The translations under genes and the position numbers were made by a program. A stretch of 37,653 nucleotides of DNA from JAERML01 sp035687895 (GTDB lineage Bacteria; Bacteroidota; Ignavibacteria; UBA10030; UBA6906). Of this stretch, positions 15,698 through 23,978 are shown piece by piece. The stretch spans positions 1-37,653 of the forward strand of contig DASRUE010000111.1 of NCBI GenBank assembly GCA_035687895.1. Reading direction: 5' to 3'. Below the pieces are notes generated by a model. That model ran no database searches and had not been told where the DNA came from. It was given only the letters and a program-made list of their open reading frames with translations. Each line of letters starts with the position of its first letter. Positions within the stretch are counted from its first letter, which is position 1.

Positions 15698-16606
15698 ATG
15701 AGCATCCTCCTCCTGCTTGTTCTCTTCGTCGTTTTGTTCATGGTGTTCGTGTCTATGATCCTGTTTGTGATTGGTCCGGTGATGCTGCTTCAACCTCATC
15801 GCCGCACGGTGGACTACTACCGGAAGTACACAAACATCCTCCATCCTTCCGACTTGAATCTCCCGTTCGAAGAACTGATCCTGAAAACCTCCGAGGGAAT
15901 TGCATTAAGCTGCTGGTTTATCAAAGCTGCTGGGAAAGAAAGGGGGACCATTGTCTACCTCCATGGCGTGAGTGAGTGTAAGATTGTCGGCCTCCCAATG
16001 GCAAAGGTGTTGCACGACCACGGATACCACGTTTTTCTCTACGACTCCCGCCGGCATGGCGATAGCGGCGGGACGTACTGCACGTACGGATTCTACGAGA
16101 AGCACGACACATCCACGATTATCAATTATCTCGAAACCAGAGATGACATCCGCGTTGGCAAGGTCGGACTCTTTGGAACCTCCATGGGTGCGGCGGTGGC
16201 GATCCAGGTTGCCGCCGTCGATAAGCGCGTACAAGCAGTTGTGGCCGAAAGCGGCTTTGCAACACTCAGGACGGTCTTCGATGACTACCAGAAGCGCATG
16301 ATCCGGCTCCCCTGGCACTATCTCCGCAACATTGTGATCAAACGCTCAGAACATATTGCCCACTTCAAAGCCAACGCTGTCTCTCCGCTGGACGCGGTCC
16401 GGGATGTTCACGTTCCACTCTTCATCCTCCATGGCACGGCCGATAACCTGATCAAATACACGTACTCGGAAATGGTCTTTCACAACACGGACGAGCCGAA
16501 GGACCTGTGGCTCATCTCCGGAGCAAAACACGATGATATGGCAGAGGTGGGTGGGAAGAAGTACTACAGACGTATTCTGGGTTGGTTTGACAAGGCTCTG
16601 ACATAG
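15698..16606 (+). CDS. membrane-anchored alpha/beta hydrolase
   Basis: Serine hydrolase of the alpha/beta fold; substrate unknown. The 302 residues begin with a strong transmembrane anchor (about 3-31), and the catalytic domain probably faces the periplasm. Visible are the oxyanion segment VYLHGVSE (about 86-93), YDSRRHGDSGG (115-125), the nucleophile elbow GTSMGA with Ser162, HGTADNL with Asp249 and GAKHDD with His278, a complete catalytic triad. No Shine-Dalgarno site is seen before ATG 15698. The gene converges on the DUF5916 gene with a gap of four bases. Confidence 0.85.
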   Translation: MSILLLLVLFVVLFMVFVSMILFVIGPVMLLQPHRRTVDYYRKYTNILHPSDLNLPFEELILKTSEGIALSCWFIKAAGKERGTIVYLHGVSECKIVGLPMAKVLHDHGYHVFLYDSRRHGDSGGTYCTYGFYEKHDTSTIINYLETRDDIRVGKVGLFGTSMGAAVAIQVAAVDKRVQAVVAESGFATLRTVFDDYQKRMIRLPWHYLRNIVIKRSEHIAHFKANAVSPLDAVRDVHVPLFILHGTADNLIKYTYSEMVFHNTDEPKDLWLISGAKHDDMAEVGGKKYYRRILGWFDKALT

Positions 16607-16610
16607 CGCA

Positions 16611-19058
16611 TTACAGAGGCAAAAGGTAGCTCACTTTGAGCAGAACAACATCGTCATGCGGAAGTGTGAAAGTCTCTCGAAAGCGTTGGCTGAGTGCCGT
16701 CCGATAGTTGCCCGAATCACCGAACCGCTCCTGCGTCCAGACCAGGTACACCGTACTCCCCGGAAGATACTCCCACCGGAGCAGGATGTTTCCATTGAAA
16801 GATGCGTAGTTGATGTCGTGGTTGACCGTCTCCGCATACGGCTCCAACATTGTGCTGCCGGTAAGAGCCGAGTAGTTGTCGTACCTCCCCCGCGCAAGAA
16901 GCACCTGCCCATAAAATTGTAGCGACACTGCCCGCGTAAATGTGAAGATCCCACGCAGCCCCAAATCGAATTCATCCAGGTCCCGTTCACCGAAGAGACT
17001 CCTCCGCACACCACTGACCGTCACGTCCACGATCCTTCCGTTCGAGAAGACGCCCGTTTCTTGATCGCGCGTCCGTTCGTAGTAAATGCTTGGTGCTAGC
17101 TCCACCCATGGTGATGGCCTGAGCTTCAGGCTAAGCAGCGTATACAGACTCTTTTTCTTCTTGGTGTCAAAGCGAATACCTCCGGTGAGGGAGGCGGACA
17201 CATTTATTCGTTCATCGGTCAACACTTGCAATTGCAGGTCGTTTGCTGTAGGGCGGCGGTAGATACCAATGATCCCGCGTTCCGCATCGTCATGTGAGGG
17301 AATAGCGAAGGTGTGCGAGAGGGTTGCAAGCCAGAAGTTGACGAGCTCTCCCGTCAGGCTCGTGTTCACAACGGCGTGCGTACGAACGCCATCCCAGTTC
17401 CAACGGTATTCGGGGTTGAGCGAAATGAAGTAGCGGCGGAAGAAACCTCGCGCAAAGTTCTCGCGGTAGAGAAGTTGCATATAACCACCGTGGTCATGCG
17501 GCTGCGCGAAAAACCCGATATCGTTGATGTTGAAGTGCCGGGAATAGAGATCATACGATGTCGTGTAGAACCAGTGCTTGCTGGAGATACGGGAAAAGAG
17601 CAATCGGCCTGCAGCGCCATTTCGTTTACCGGTAGATACAGAGGACCGGGCACCACTCACGAACCCATCGAGGGCATACGTCCCTTCATCAAGGCGAAGG
17701 TTCCAATCGATTCCCCCGGAAATTGCCGGAGCAACATTCTCGCGCGCCACGGAAGTCGCTATTCCCCCAATCCAGGACGTGGCTCCGATCTCCTGTTTCA
17801 TACGGACCACGTTGTAGAGACCCCGGGGCTCGGTTCTGATCTCCGACTTGGTGCCTGCGACATCACGAAGTATGGCAACCTCCTCGTCTGTCACTGCAGA
17901 GACAACACCCAGCGAAAAACCTGACGACGCCCTGCCGGAGATCTTCGCTGCACCGAGAATCGTTGTCGTTTGAGGGTTCTCCTCGACTGTGCCACCCGCC
18001 GGTGGAATAACGGAGAAGCTTCCGCCCGGAGGGCGTCCGATGCGGCGGGAGAAGAAGAGCGGAAGGGCCGTGTTATCGACACCGGCACCAAACGTAAACA
18101 GTTGCGAGCCCTCCGTAAAAAAAGGTCGCTTCTCGGGAAAGAGCGTCTCGAACACAGTCAGGTTCAGCACTGCCTGGTCAACCTCCACCTGGCCGAAGTC
18201 AGGGTTGACCGTCGCATCAACCGTAAAGTTTCTTGTCAAGCCGTATTTCAGGTCAATGCCGGCGGTGACCTCGTGGTTAGATGATGCTGGCAAGCCCCCA
18301 GTCGCGGTGGTATATGTTCCTTTCCCTGATACATATGGAGCGAGCGTGAGATGCAATGGTGGAGTTATGTTCCGGATGCCGGCCACGTGGCCCCACTTCG
18401 AAACGAAGGCCCTCTCGCCCCGTGGGATCATTACCCATTCGTCCGTTTCGTGTTTGCGACTGATGTATCTGCGGAAGTTAATTCCCCAAATATGCACACC
18501 CTCCGACTGTTCCGTAAAGCGAAGCGCATGATAGGGAATTTCGAATTCCGCGGACCATCCGTCCATGTGCCTCCGCGTCTTCACGGTCCAGACCGCATCC
18601 CATGTGATATCATACACGGCTCCGTCCTGTGAGAGGACACCATCGTTTTGAATTCCGGAAACATTGGTAGAGAAAACGAATGCTGTCTGGTTGTCGTTGT
18701 AAGAATCGATCTGAACGGAAAACCGATCACTCTCCGTGCTCCGATCACGGCGGGTCAATTGTTGGACAATCTCTGATGGTTTCGAGTCGTAACAGATCAC
18801 TCCGACATAGAGCGCGTCATCGTCATACAAGAGGCGAACAGAGGTTACCTCGGAGGGAAGCGCGCCTTCGTTCGGATCGAACTGCGTAAAATCAAGACCT
18901 GCCGGTGCGGTCTGCCACTGTGAATCATTCACCATCCCGTCGATCACGGGCGGTTTTTCCGTTCGAACTGCTGTGATGATCTTCAGCGATGTGCCGCCAA
19001 GACAGGGCATTGCGCAAAGAGCCCACCAGCAGGAGAATATCAGTCCACGTGTGAACAT
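16611..19058 (-). CDS. DUF5916 outer-membrane protein with CBM9-like domain
   Basis: Large exported protein of about 815 residues. A signal peptide (FTRGLIFSCWWALCAMPCLGG) comes first. A CBM9-like carbohydrate-binding domain follows (about 30-225; PPVIDGMVNDSQW, LYDDDALYVGVICYD, WSAEFEIPYHALRF). Then comes the DUF5916 block (AVLNLTVFETLFPEKRPFFTEGSQLF, about 315), then many alternating strands that end in VLLKVSYLLPL, consistent with an outer-membrane beta-barrel. Such proteins are abundant in Bacteroidetes and allies; their substrate is not known. ATG 19058 is preferred over the TTG at 19067. Its 3' end abuts the convergent hydrolase. Confidence 0.9.
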   Translation of the reverse strand: MFTRGLIFSCWWALCAMPCLGGTSLKIITAVRTEKPPVIDGMVNDSQWQTAPAGLDFTQFDPNEGALPSEVTSVRLLYDDDALYVGVICYDSKPSEIVQQLTRRDRSTESDRFSVQIDSYNDNQTAFVFSTNVSGIQNDGVLSQDGAVYDITWDAVWTVKTRRHMDGWSAEFEIPYHALRFTEQSEGVHIWGINFRRYISRKHETDEWVMIPRGERAFVSKWGHVAGIRNITPPLHLTLAPYVSGKGTYTTATGGLPASSNHEVTAGIDLKYGLTRNFTVDATVNPDFGQVEVDQAVLNLTVFETLFPEKRPFFTEGSQLFTFGAGVDNTALPLFFSRRIGRPPGGSFSVIPPAGGTVEENPQTTTILGAAKISGRASSGFSLGVVSAVTDEEVAILRDVAGTKSEIRTEPRGLYNVVRMKQEIGATSWIGGIATSVARENVAPAISGGIDWNLRLDEGTYALDGFVSGARSSVSTGKRNGAAGRLLFSRISSKHWFYTTSYDLYSRHFNINDIGFFAQPHDHGGYMQLLYRENFARGFFRRYFISLNPEYRWNWDGVRTHAVVNTSLTGELVNFWLATLSHTFAIPSHDDAERGIIGIYRRPTANDLQLQVLTDERINVSASLTGGIRFDTKKKKSLYTLLSLKLRPSPWVELAPSIYYERTRDQETGVFSNGRIVDVTVSGVRRSLFGERDLDEFDLGLRGIFTFTRAVSLQFYGQVLLARGRYDNYSALTGSTMLEPYAETVNHDINYASFNGNILLRWEYLPGSTVYLVWTQERFGDSGNYRTALSQRFRETFTLPHDDVVLLKVSYLLPL

Positions 19059-19078
19059 CTGTTCCAAATTGACGGATG

Positions 19079-19099
19079 AAAAAAATTGCCTTTAAGGCA
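19079..19099 (-). other. 5'-end hairpin plus T7 run in the DUF5916 leader
   Basis: On the minus strand a 5-bp stem TGCCT/AGGCA with a 3-nt loop (19099-19087) is followed by AA and seven T. It begins at about the predicted transcription start of the DUF5916 gene. It also lies downstream of rlmD, for which it could act as a weak terminator. The stem is short, so any function is uncertain. Confidence 0.35.
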
Positions 19100-19104
19100 C
19101 GTGC

Positions 19105-19133
19105 AAGATAGCGCGCCTGTCGCAAAGAATCAA
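19105..19133 (-). promoter_or_regulatory. predicted promoter of the DUF5916 gene
   Basis: Minus strand TTGATT (19133-19128), 17-bp spacer, TATCTT (19110-19105). The predicted start near 19098 gives a leader of about 40 nt. Confidence 0.6.
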
Positions 19134-19191
19134 TTAAGGTTCACGGAATGTTGTTGGTGGGGTGATAGGTAACACGGGGAAGCGGTGATAC

Positions 19192-20613
19192 TTATCCCGT
19201 CAACCGGCAAAGACCGACGACGGTCTCGATGTGGTAGGTGTGCGGAAACATGTCGACCGGTTGTACTTCACTAATTGTATATGTTGAATTCTGACACAAT
19301 AATTTCAGATCGCGTGCTTGGGTGGCGGGGTTACAACTGACATAGACTATCCGCTCCGGGTTGAGTGCAACGAGAGCGTGTATGACTTTCTCATGCATTC
19401 CCGATCGCGGGGGATCAACAATAACAGCGGTTGGTAAACGCCTGGATGCACTCCACTCGGTTTCTCTGGTAAGTTTCTCTTTTAAGTCCCCTACGAAGAA
19501 TACACAGTTGTGGATGCCGTTGATCGTTGCGTTGTTCCGGGCATCTTCCACAGCCGCGGCAACCGCTTCAATGCCGACAACCTCTGTAACATCATCCGCC
19601 ACGTACAACGCGATCGAGCCAATCCCTGAGTAAAGGTCGAAAACCACATCCCTTTTTTGAAGACGCGCCATCCGCCGTGCGGTAGCATACAGTTGCTCGG
19701 CCTGGAGCGTATTCGTCTGAAAGAACGAGTTCGCCGAGATGCGAAAGGTCTTCGTACCGATCTTCTCGGTGATGGTGCCCGGACCGTGATACACCACCTC
19801 GTGGTCCCCAATGGCCACCTGCGACTTGCGGTCCGTGATGTTGTTGACGACGGTGGTAATCGACGGTGCAACCGCGAGCAATTCGGCGGCAAGGAGACTC
19901 ATCACCTCCGGCCTGTCGTCCGACGTCACCAGATTTACCATCAGCTCACCCGTATGCTTGCTCTCACGGAGGACCAGGTTGCGGAGGTAACCGGTGTGAC
20001 TGATGGTGGAATATATCGTAAGGTCGTGTTGAACTGCAAACGCGCGCACAGCATTCAGAATTCTGTTTCCGGTGTCGGATTGCAGGTGGCACTCATGCAG
20101 ATCGAGCACACGGTCGTACCGCTGTGGAATGTGGAGACCAAGGGCAAAACGATCGGTGACCCCGGGCGCTTGGCTCTCCAGCTCCATTTCCTCCCTGGTC
20201 AGCCAGCGTTCCCCGAATGAGAACTCCATCTTGTTCCGATATGAATAGATGTCCTCCGCACCTAGTGTGGGGTTGACGACGACTCCCCGGAAGCCTCCGA
20301 TACGTTCCAGCGCGTCAACCACGTGCTGACGTTTGAAATTGAGTTGTGCATTGTAATCGACATGTTGCCATTTGCATCCGCCACAGGTGCCGAAGTACGG
20401 ACACCGCGGTTCAGTCCGGAGTGCTGACTTCGTCAGCACCTCTACCACTTCTGCTTCAGCGTGTTGCTTCTTTACCTTTTTCACAACAACCCGCACCTCG
20501 TCACCCGGAACACCACCCGTGACAAACACCACCTGCCCGTCTACGCGGGCAACATTCTTGCCCTCAAACGCGAACGATTCCAGATGCAATGTGATTTCGT
20601 CGCCTCTGTTCAT
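19192..20613 (-). CDS. rlmD: 23S rRNA (uracil-5-)-methyltransferase RlmD/RumA type
   Basis: SAM-dependent m5U methyltransferase of the TrmA/RumA family, most likely acting on U1939 of 23S rRNA. The 473 residues carry an N-terminal TRAM domain (1-60), a probable 4Fe-4S cluster motif with Cys71, Cys77 and Cys80 (CPYFGTCGGCKWQH) and a further Cys in LHECHL, the SAM loop VFDLYSGIGSIALYVAD (about 320), IVDPPRSGMHEKV (about 400) and the catalytic Cys in YVSCNPATQARDL (about 425). Its ATG overlaps the ABC-F stop by four bases. The exact target (RlmD, RlmC or RlmCD) cannot be settled from sequence alone. Confidence 0.9.
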   Translation of the reverse strand: MNRGDEITLHLESFAFEGKNVARVDGQVVFVTGGVPGDEVRVVVKKVKKQHAEAEVVEVLTKSALRTEPRCPYFGTCGGCKWQHVDYNAQLNFKRQHVVDALERIGGFRGVVVNPTLGAEDIYSYRNKMEFSFGERWLTREEMELESQAPGVTDRFALGLHIPQRYDRVLDLHECHLQSDTGNRILNAVRAFAVQHDLTIYSTISHTGYLRNLVLRESKHTGELMVNLVTSDDRPEVMSLLAAELLAVAPSITTVVNNITDRKSQVAIGDHEVVYHGPGTITEKIGTKTFRISANSFFQTNTLQAEQLYATARRMARLQKRDVVFDLYSGIGSIALYVADDVTEVVGIEAVAAAVEDARNNATINGIHNCVFFVGDLKEKLTRETEWSASRRLPTAVIVDPPRSGMHEKVIHALVALNPERIVYVSCNPATQARDLKLLCQNSTYTISEVQPVDMFPHTYHIETVVGLCRLTG

Positions 20614-22565
20614 AGCTTAAGGCCGAGTTCTTGGTTGATCTGTTCCAGCTCTCGCGTCAACTCGTTCCATGCGAAGTATTCCGCCGCGAGGTTTTTCTCA
20701 AGCCCCTTGATCTGGGCTGTCACCATCTTCACCTTCTCACCATTTTTGTAGAAATCGGGGTCCATCATCAACCTCTCACACTCCTTCTTCTCCGCTTCCT
20801 TCTTCTCAATTGACTTCTCCACCGATTCGAGCTTCTTTTGCACCGGCTTCGTTCGCTCATACCGCCGTTGCCGTTCCTGTGCTTCCAGTCGCTTCCGTTC
20901 TTTATCACTGATCTGAGGTTCAAGAGTTTTCCGCGTAGCAACTCTTGTTTGCATGGACAGTTCTTTTTGTTTAGAGGCGATGTACTCGCTCACGTTGCCG
21001 AGATATGTCTTAACCCTTCCCTTGCTGAACTCCACCACCTTGTTCACTATCGGATCGAGGAAGTCTCGGTCGTGGGAAACGATGACGTAGCTCCCCTCAA
21101 ACTCCGCAAGCGCAGCCTGAAGGATGGTCTTCGATCGCATGTCAAGATGGTTCGTTGGTTCATCCATCACGACCAGGTTGCATGGTTCGAGGAGCATTTT
21201 TGCAAGTGCCAGTCGGCTCTTTTCGCCGCCGGAAAGTACGCTCACTTTCTTGAAGACATCATCACCTCGAAACAGAAAGCACCCCAGGAGATTCCGGAGC
21301 TGCTTCCGGATCTCGCCGGTGGCCACATCATCGACGGTTTGCAGTACGTCGCGCCGCGGGTCAAGTTCCTCTGCCTGGTGTTGGGCAAAGTAAGCAATGA
21401 TAATGTTGTGCCCAACCTTTCGTTCCCCAGTATCGAATGGCTCTACGCCGGCGATTATTCTTGAGAGTGTGGACTTCCCCGCTCCATTCACGCCAACAAA
21501 GGCGATCCTGTCCCCCTGGTCGATGTCGAAATCAATCCCTTCAAAGATCTTGTGGCTTCCATAACTCTTGTGCAAGTCCTTGATTTCCATGGGAACGCGG
21601 CCACCCCGCGGTGCCGGTGGAAATCGGAAGTGGATTCCGGACTCCTCATCCTCGATCTCGACGAGGTCCAGCTTTTCTAGTTGTTTAATCCTGCTTTGCA
21701 CCTGTCGTGCTTTGGTCGCCTTGTACCGGAACCGCTCAATGAACTGTTCCGTTTGTTTGATCTGCTGCTGCTGATTTTTGAAGGCTGAAAGTTGAAGTTC
21801 TTTTCTTTCCGCCTTCTCCACGACGAAGAACGAATAGTTCCCTGCATACTCCGTCAGTTTGCCAAGACTTAGTTCGTAGGTCTTGGAGGTCATGTTGTCG
21901 AGAAACCGGCGGTCATGGGAGACAATCATCACGGCTCCCTCGTATGACTTGAGGTATTCTTCGAGCCATTGGAGAGAATCCAGGTCGAGGTGGTTTGTCG
22001 GTTCGTCGAGCAGCAAGAGAGACGGCTGCTGGAGGAGCAGTTTCGCCAGCGCGATACGCATCTGCCATCCGCCACTGAACTCCGCCGTTGGCTTTTCAAG
22101 GTCCGTGGGTAGAAACCCGAGTCCCATCAGCACCTTCTCGATTTTCGCTTTCATCCGGAAGGCGTCCGAGTCCTCCAGTTTGTGTTGCAGCTCGCCGTAC
22201 AACTCCAACAATTCCTGGAACTCTTCCGTTGCATGATCTACCTCTCCCATTCGCTGGTGGATTTGTTCAAGGCGCTGTTGCACGTCAAGCACATCCCCAA
22301 AGACCGTCTCCACTTCCCGATACAACGTCTTACCCGTTGCGTGCATCCCTTCTTGCGGCAGGTACCCCACTGTTACGTATTTTGCCCTCGCAAGCTCGCC
22401 ACTCTCCGCGTGTACTTCGCCTAGCAGGAGTTTGAGAAGCGTTGACTTCCCTGTACCGTTCGAACCGACAAGACCAATCCGATCATGCGGCCCAATGCGA
22501 AAGGAGATATCCTTGAATAAATACCTCCCGCCATATTGAAGTGATATGGTGACTGCTGAGATCAT
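20610..22565 (-). CDS. ABC-F family ATPase (ribosome-associated)
   Basis: Soluble protein with two ABC domains and no membrane segment, of the ABC-F class that acts at the ribosomal E site on stalled or antibiotic-bound ribosomes. The 651 residues contain Walker A GSNGTGKST (about 34-42) and GVNGAGKST (about 356), signatures FSGGWQMRIALAK and LSGGEKSRLALAK, and two LLLDEPTNHLD/VMDEPTNHLD Walker B blocks. A linker rich in Gln/Lys lies at about 245-300. The C-terminal tail (about 545-651) is strongly coiled-coil, as in Uup and YheS-type proteins. The subclass is not resolved. It is coupled to rlmD, another ribosome-directed gene. Confidence 0.94.
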   Translation of the reverse strand: MISAVTISLQYGGRYLFKDISFRIGPHDRIGLVGSNGTGKSTLLKLLLGEVHAESGELARAKYVTVGYLPQEGMHATGKTLYREVETVFGDVLDVQQRLEQIHQRMGEVDHATEEFQELLELYGELQHKLEDSDAFRMKAKIEKVLMGLGFLPTDLEKPTAEFSGGWQMRIALAKLLLQQPSLLLLDEPTNHLDLDSLQWLEEYLKSYEGAVMIVSHDRRFLDNMTSKTYELSLGKLTEYAGNYSFFVVEKAERKELQLSAFKNQQQQIKQTEQFIERFRYKATKARQVQSRIKQLEKLDLVEIEDEESGIHFRFPPAPRGGRVPMEIKDLHKSYGSHKIFEGIDFDIDQGDRIAFVGVNGAGKSTLSRIIAGVEPFDTGERKVGHNIIIAYFAQHQAEELDPRRDVLQTVDDVATGEIRKQLRNLLGCFLFRGDDVFKKVSVLSGGEKSRLALAKMLLEPCNLVVMDEPTNHLDMRSKTILQAALAEFEGSYVIVSHDRDFLDPIVNKVVEFSKGRVKTYLGNVSEYIASKQKELSMQTRVATRKTLEPQISDKERKRLEAQERQRRYERTKPVQKKLESVEKSIEKKEAEKKECERLMMDPDFYKNGEKVKMVTAQIKGLEKNLAAEYFAWNELTRELEQINQELGLKL

Positions 22566-22635
22566 AGGAAACTAATATACGGAAAAATGCGGAGGGGGAA
22601 AAACGACGGGGAAGTCGAACGGTGGAGTTCTCAAT

Positions 22636-23400
22636 TCAGCCTTTGAGAAACGTCGAGATGATCTCAAACAGATCATCCGGGGCGTCTGCATGTACCCAGT
22701 GGCCGGCATTGTTCACGGTGAGGATTGTCGATCGAGGAAAGAAACGTTTGATGAGTTTCCGATCATCATCGAGAATGTATCCCGACCTCCCACCTCTTAC
22801 AAACAGCGAGGGCTTGTCGAATCTTGCCGGGAGGGGAATACCCTTGCTGATTTCATCATAATGTTTCTTCAACGCGGGCAGGTTCATTTTCCATTTGAAC
22901 CTTCCGGTTTCATCACGTGCAAGGTTCTTCAACAAAAAATGCACCGTGGCAGACTCCGGGATCTTCACTGCCAGTGCCTCCTCAACCTCCTGTCGATGCG
23001 AATACATCCTGAGATCAAGAGAACTGAGAGCCTCAAAGATATGGTCGTGCCGCCGCCCGTAGGCCTTTGGAGCGATATCAACGACAATCAGTTTATCCAC
23101 AAGCTCCGGGTACATCGCGGCACACTGCATGGCAGTCTTTCCCCCCATGGAGTGTCCGAGCAAATAGACGCTTGCAAGGGAGTGGTCGCGCATGAATGTC
23201 CGCACATCTTCGACCATTGCATCATAGCTCATGACGCTGCTATGAGAAGAGCGGCCGTGATTCCGGGCGTCAAAGGTGTATACATGAAAATAGCCAGCAA
23301 GCCTTCGGGCCAGTGTCGCCCAGTTGTCCAGCGACCCGAGGAGACCGTGTAGGATGATGAGCGGACGGCCCTTGCCGTAGGATCGGAAATGGAGGTGCAC
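22636..23400 (-). CDS. alpha/beta hydrolase, YbfF-like
   Basis: Cytoplasmic alpha/beta-fold hydrolase of 254 residues resembling the YbfF esterase group. Visible are the oxyanion HGLLGSLDNW (18-27), FDARNHGRSSHS (43-54), the nucleophile elbow GHSMGG with Ser84 and the catalytic His in NNAGHWVHAD (about 230-239). A lid region lies between about 115 and 200. No signal peptide is present. The natural substrate is unknown; YbfF acts on short acyl esters and acyl-CoA. It lies between the YhcH-type gene and the ABC-F gene on the same strand. Confidence 0.88.
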   Translation of the reverse strand: MHLHFRSYGKGRPLIILHGLLGSLDNWATLARRLAGYFHVYTFDARNHGRSSHSSVMSYDAMVEDVRTFMRDHSLASVYLLGHSMGGKTAMQCAAMYPELVDKLIVVDIAPKAYGRRHDHIFEALSSLDLRMYSHRQEVEEALAVKIPESATVHFLLKNLARDETGRFKWKMNLPALKKHYDEISKGIPLPARFDKPSLFVRGGRSGYILDDDRKLIKRFFPRSTILTVNNAGHWVHADAPDDLFEIISTFLKG

Positions 23401-23416
23401 GTTGTTCAGAGAAGAG

Positions 23417-23863
23417 TCAGACTGACACTTTCACAACTGCCTTGTGCACAACGCCCTTCGACACCATGGGAGCGTGGGCATCGGTGGGAAAGAAAATCGC
23501 AAACCACCCCGGTGTGAGAACAACCCAACTTTCCACAGGGTCAGTGAACGTCATGAAATCCGTTTCTGGATCGTATGGCTTGCCTGGGTGCTTGCAGGTT
23601 GAAGTTCCCCGCCATCCGATCCGTTCTTCGCCATCGATGCAGTAGTGGATATCGATATACTTCCGGTGTGCTTCAAGTGGTGCATCTACTTCCTTCTTGC
23701 CGCGGTCCTTTGAGATCATGATGTAGAGATCATTTCCCGCAAGCTCTCTCTTCTCCAGGGGCATCTGTGCAAGCGCACTTTGTTCGAGAAACTCAAACGC
23801 TCGGGGAAACAGGGAATGAAGCCCGTGGTAACGGTGCGAGTGTTCCTGCCTGTCGAGTATCAT
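23417..23863 (-). CDS. YhcH/YjgK/YiaL family protein
   Basis: Small cupin-like protein of a family tied to sugar metabolism, including sialic acid use and the EbgC-type beta-galactosidase subunit. With ATG 23863 the length is 148 residues, the usual family size; the open frame to 23956 needs a TTG start and adds an unconserved N-terminus that contains a C7 tract. Family-like blocks are LAGNDLYIMISKDRGKKEVDAPLEAHRKYIDIHY, where the metal-site His and Glu lie, and the C-terminal PTDAHAPMV with the last metal His. It stands 116 bp after the GalT-like gene, so an anomerase or isomerase role on a sugar is a reasonable guess. Confidence 0.87.
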   Translation of the reverse strand: MILDRQEHSHRYHGLHSLFPRAFEFLEQSALAQMPLEKRELAGNDLYIMISKDRGKKEVDAPLEAHRKYIDIHYCIDGEERIGWRGTSTCKHPGKPYDPETDFMTFTDPVESWVVLTPGWFAIFFPTDAHAPMVSKGVVHKAVVKVSV

Positions 23864-23978
23864 GGTGAAATACAGGTTACGTTTCTTTTCCTGTTCAAGA
23901 CCGAGTACCACCCCCCCAACAACAGCGGCCGGGAGATGAACAGACGCTCGTGGCAACCGAAAAGAATGGTGGAGGGAA

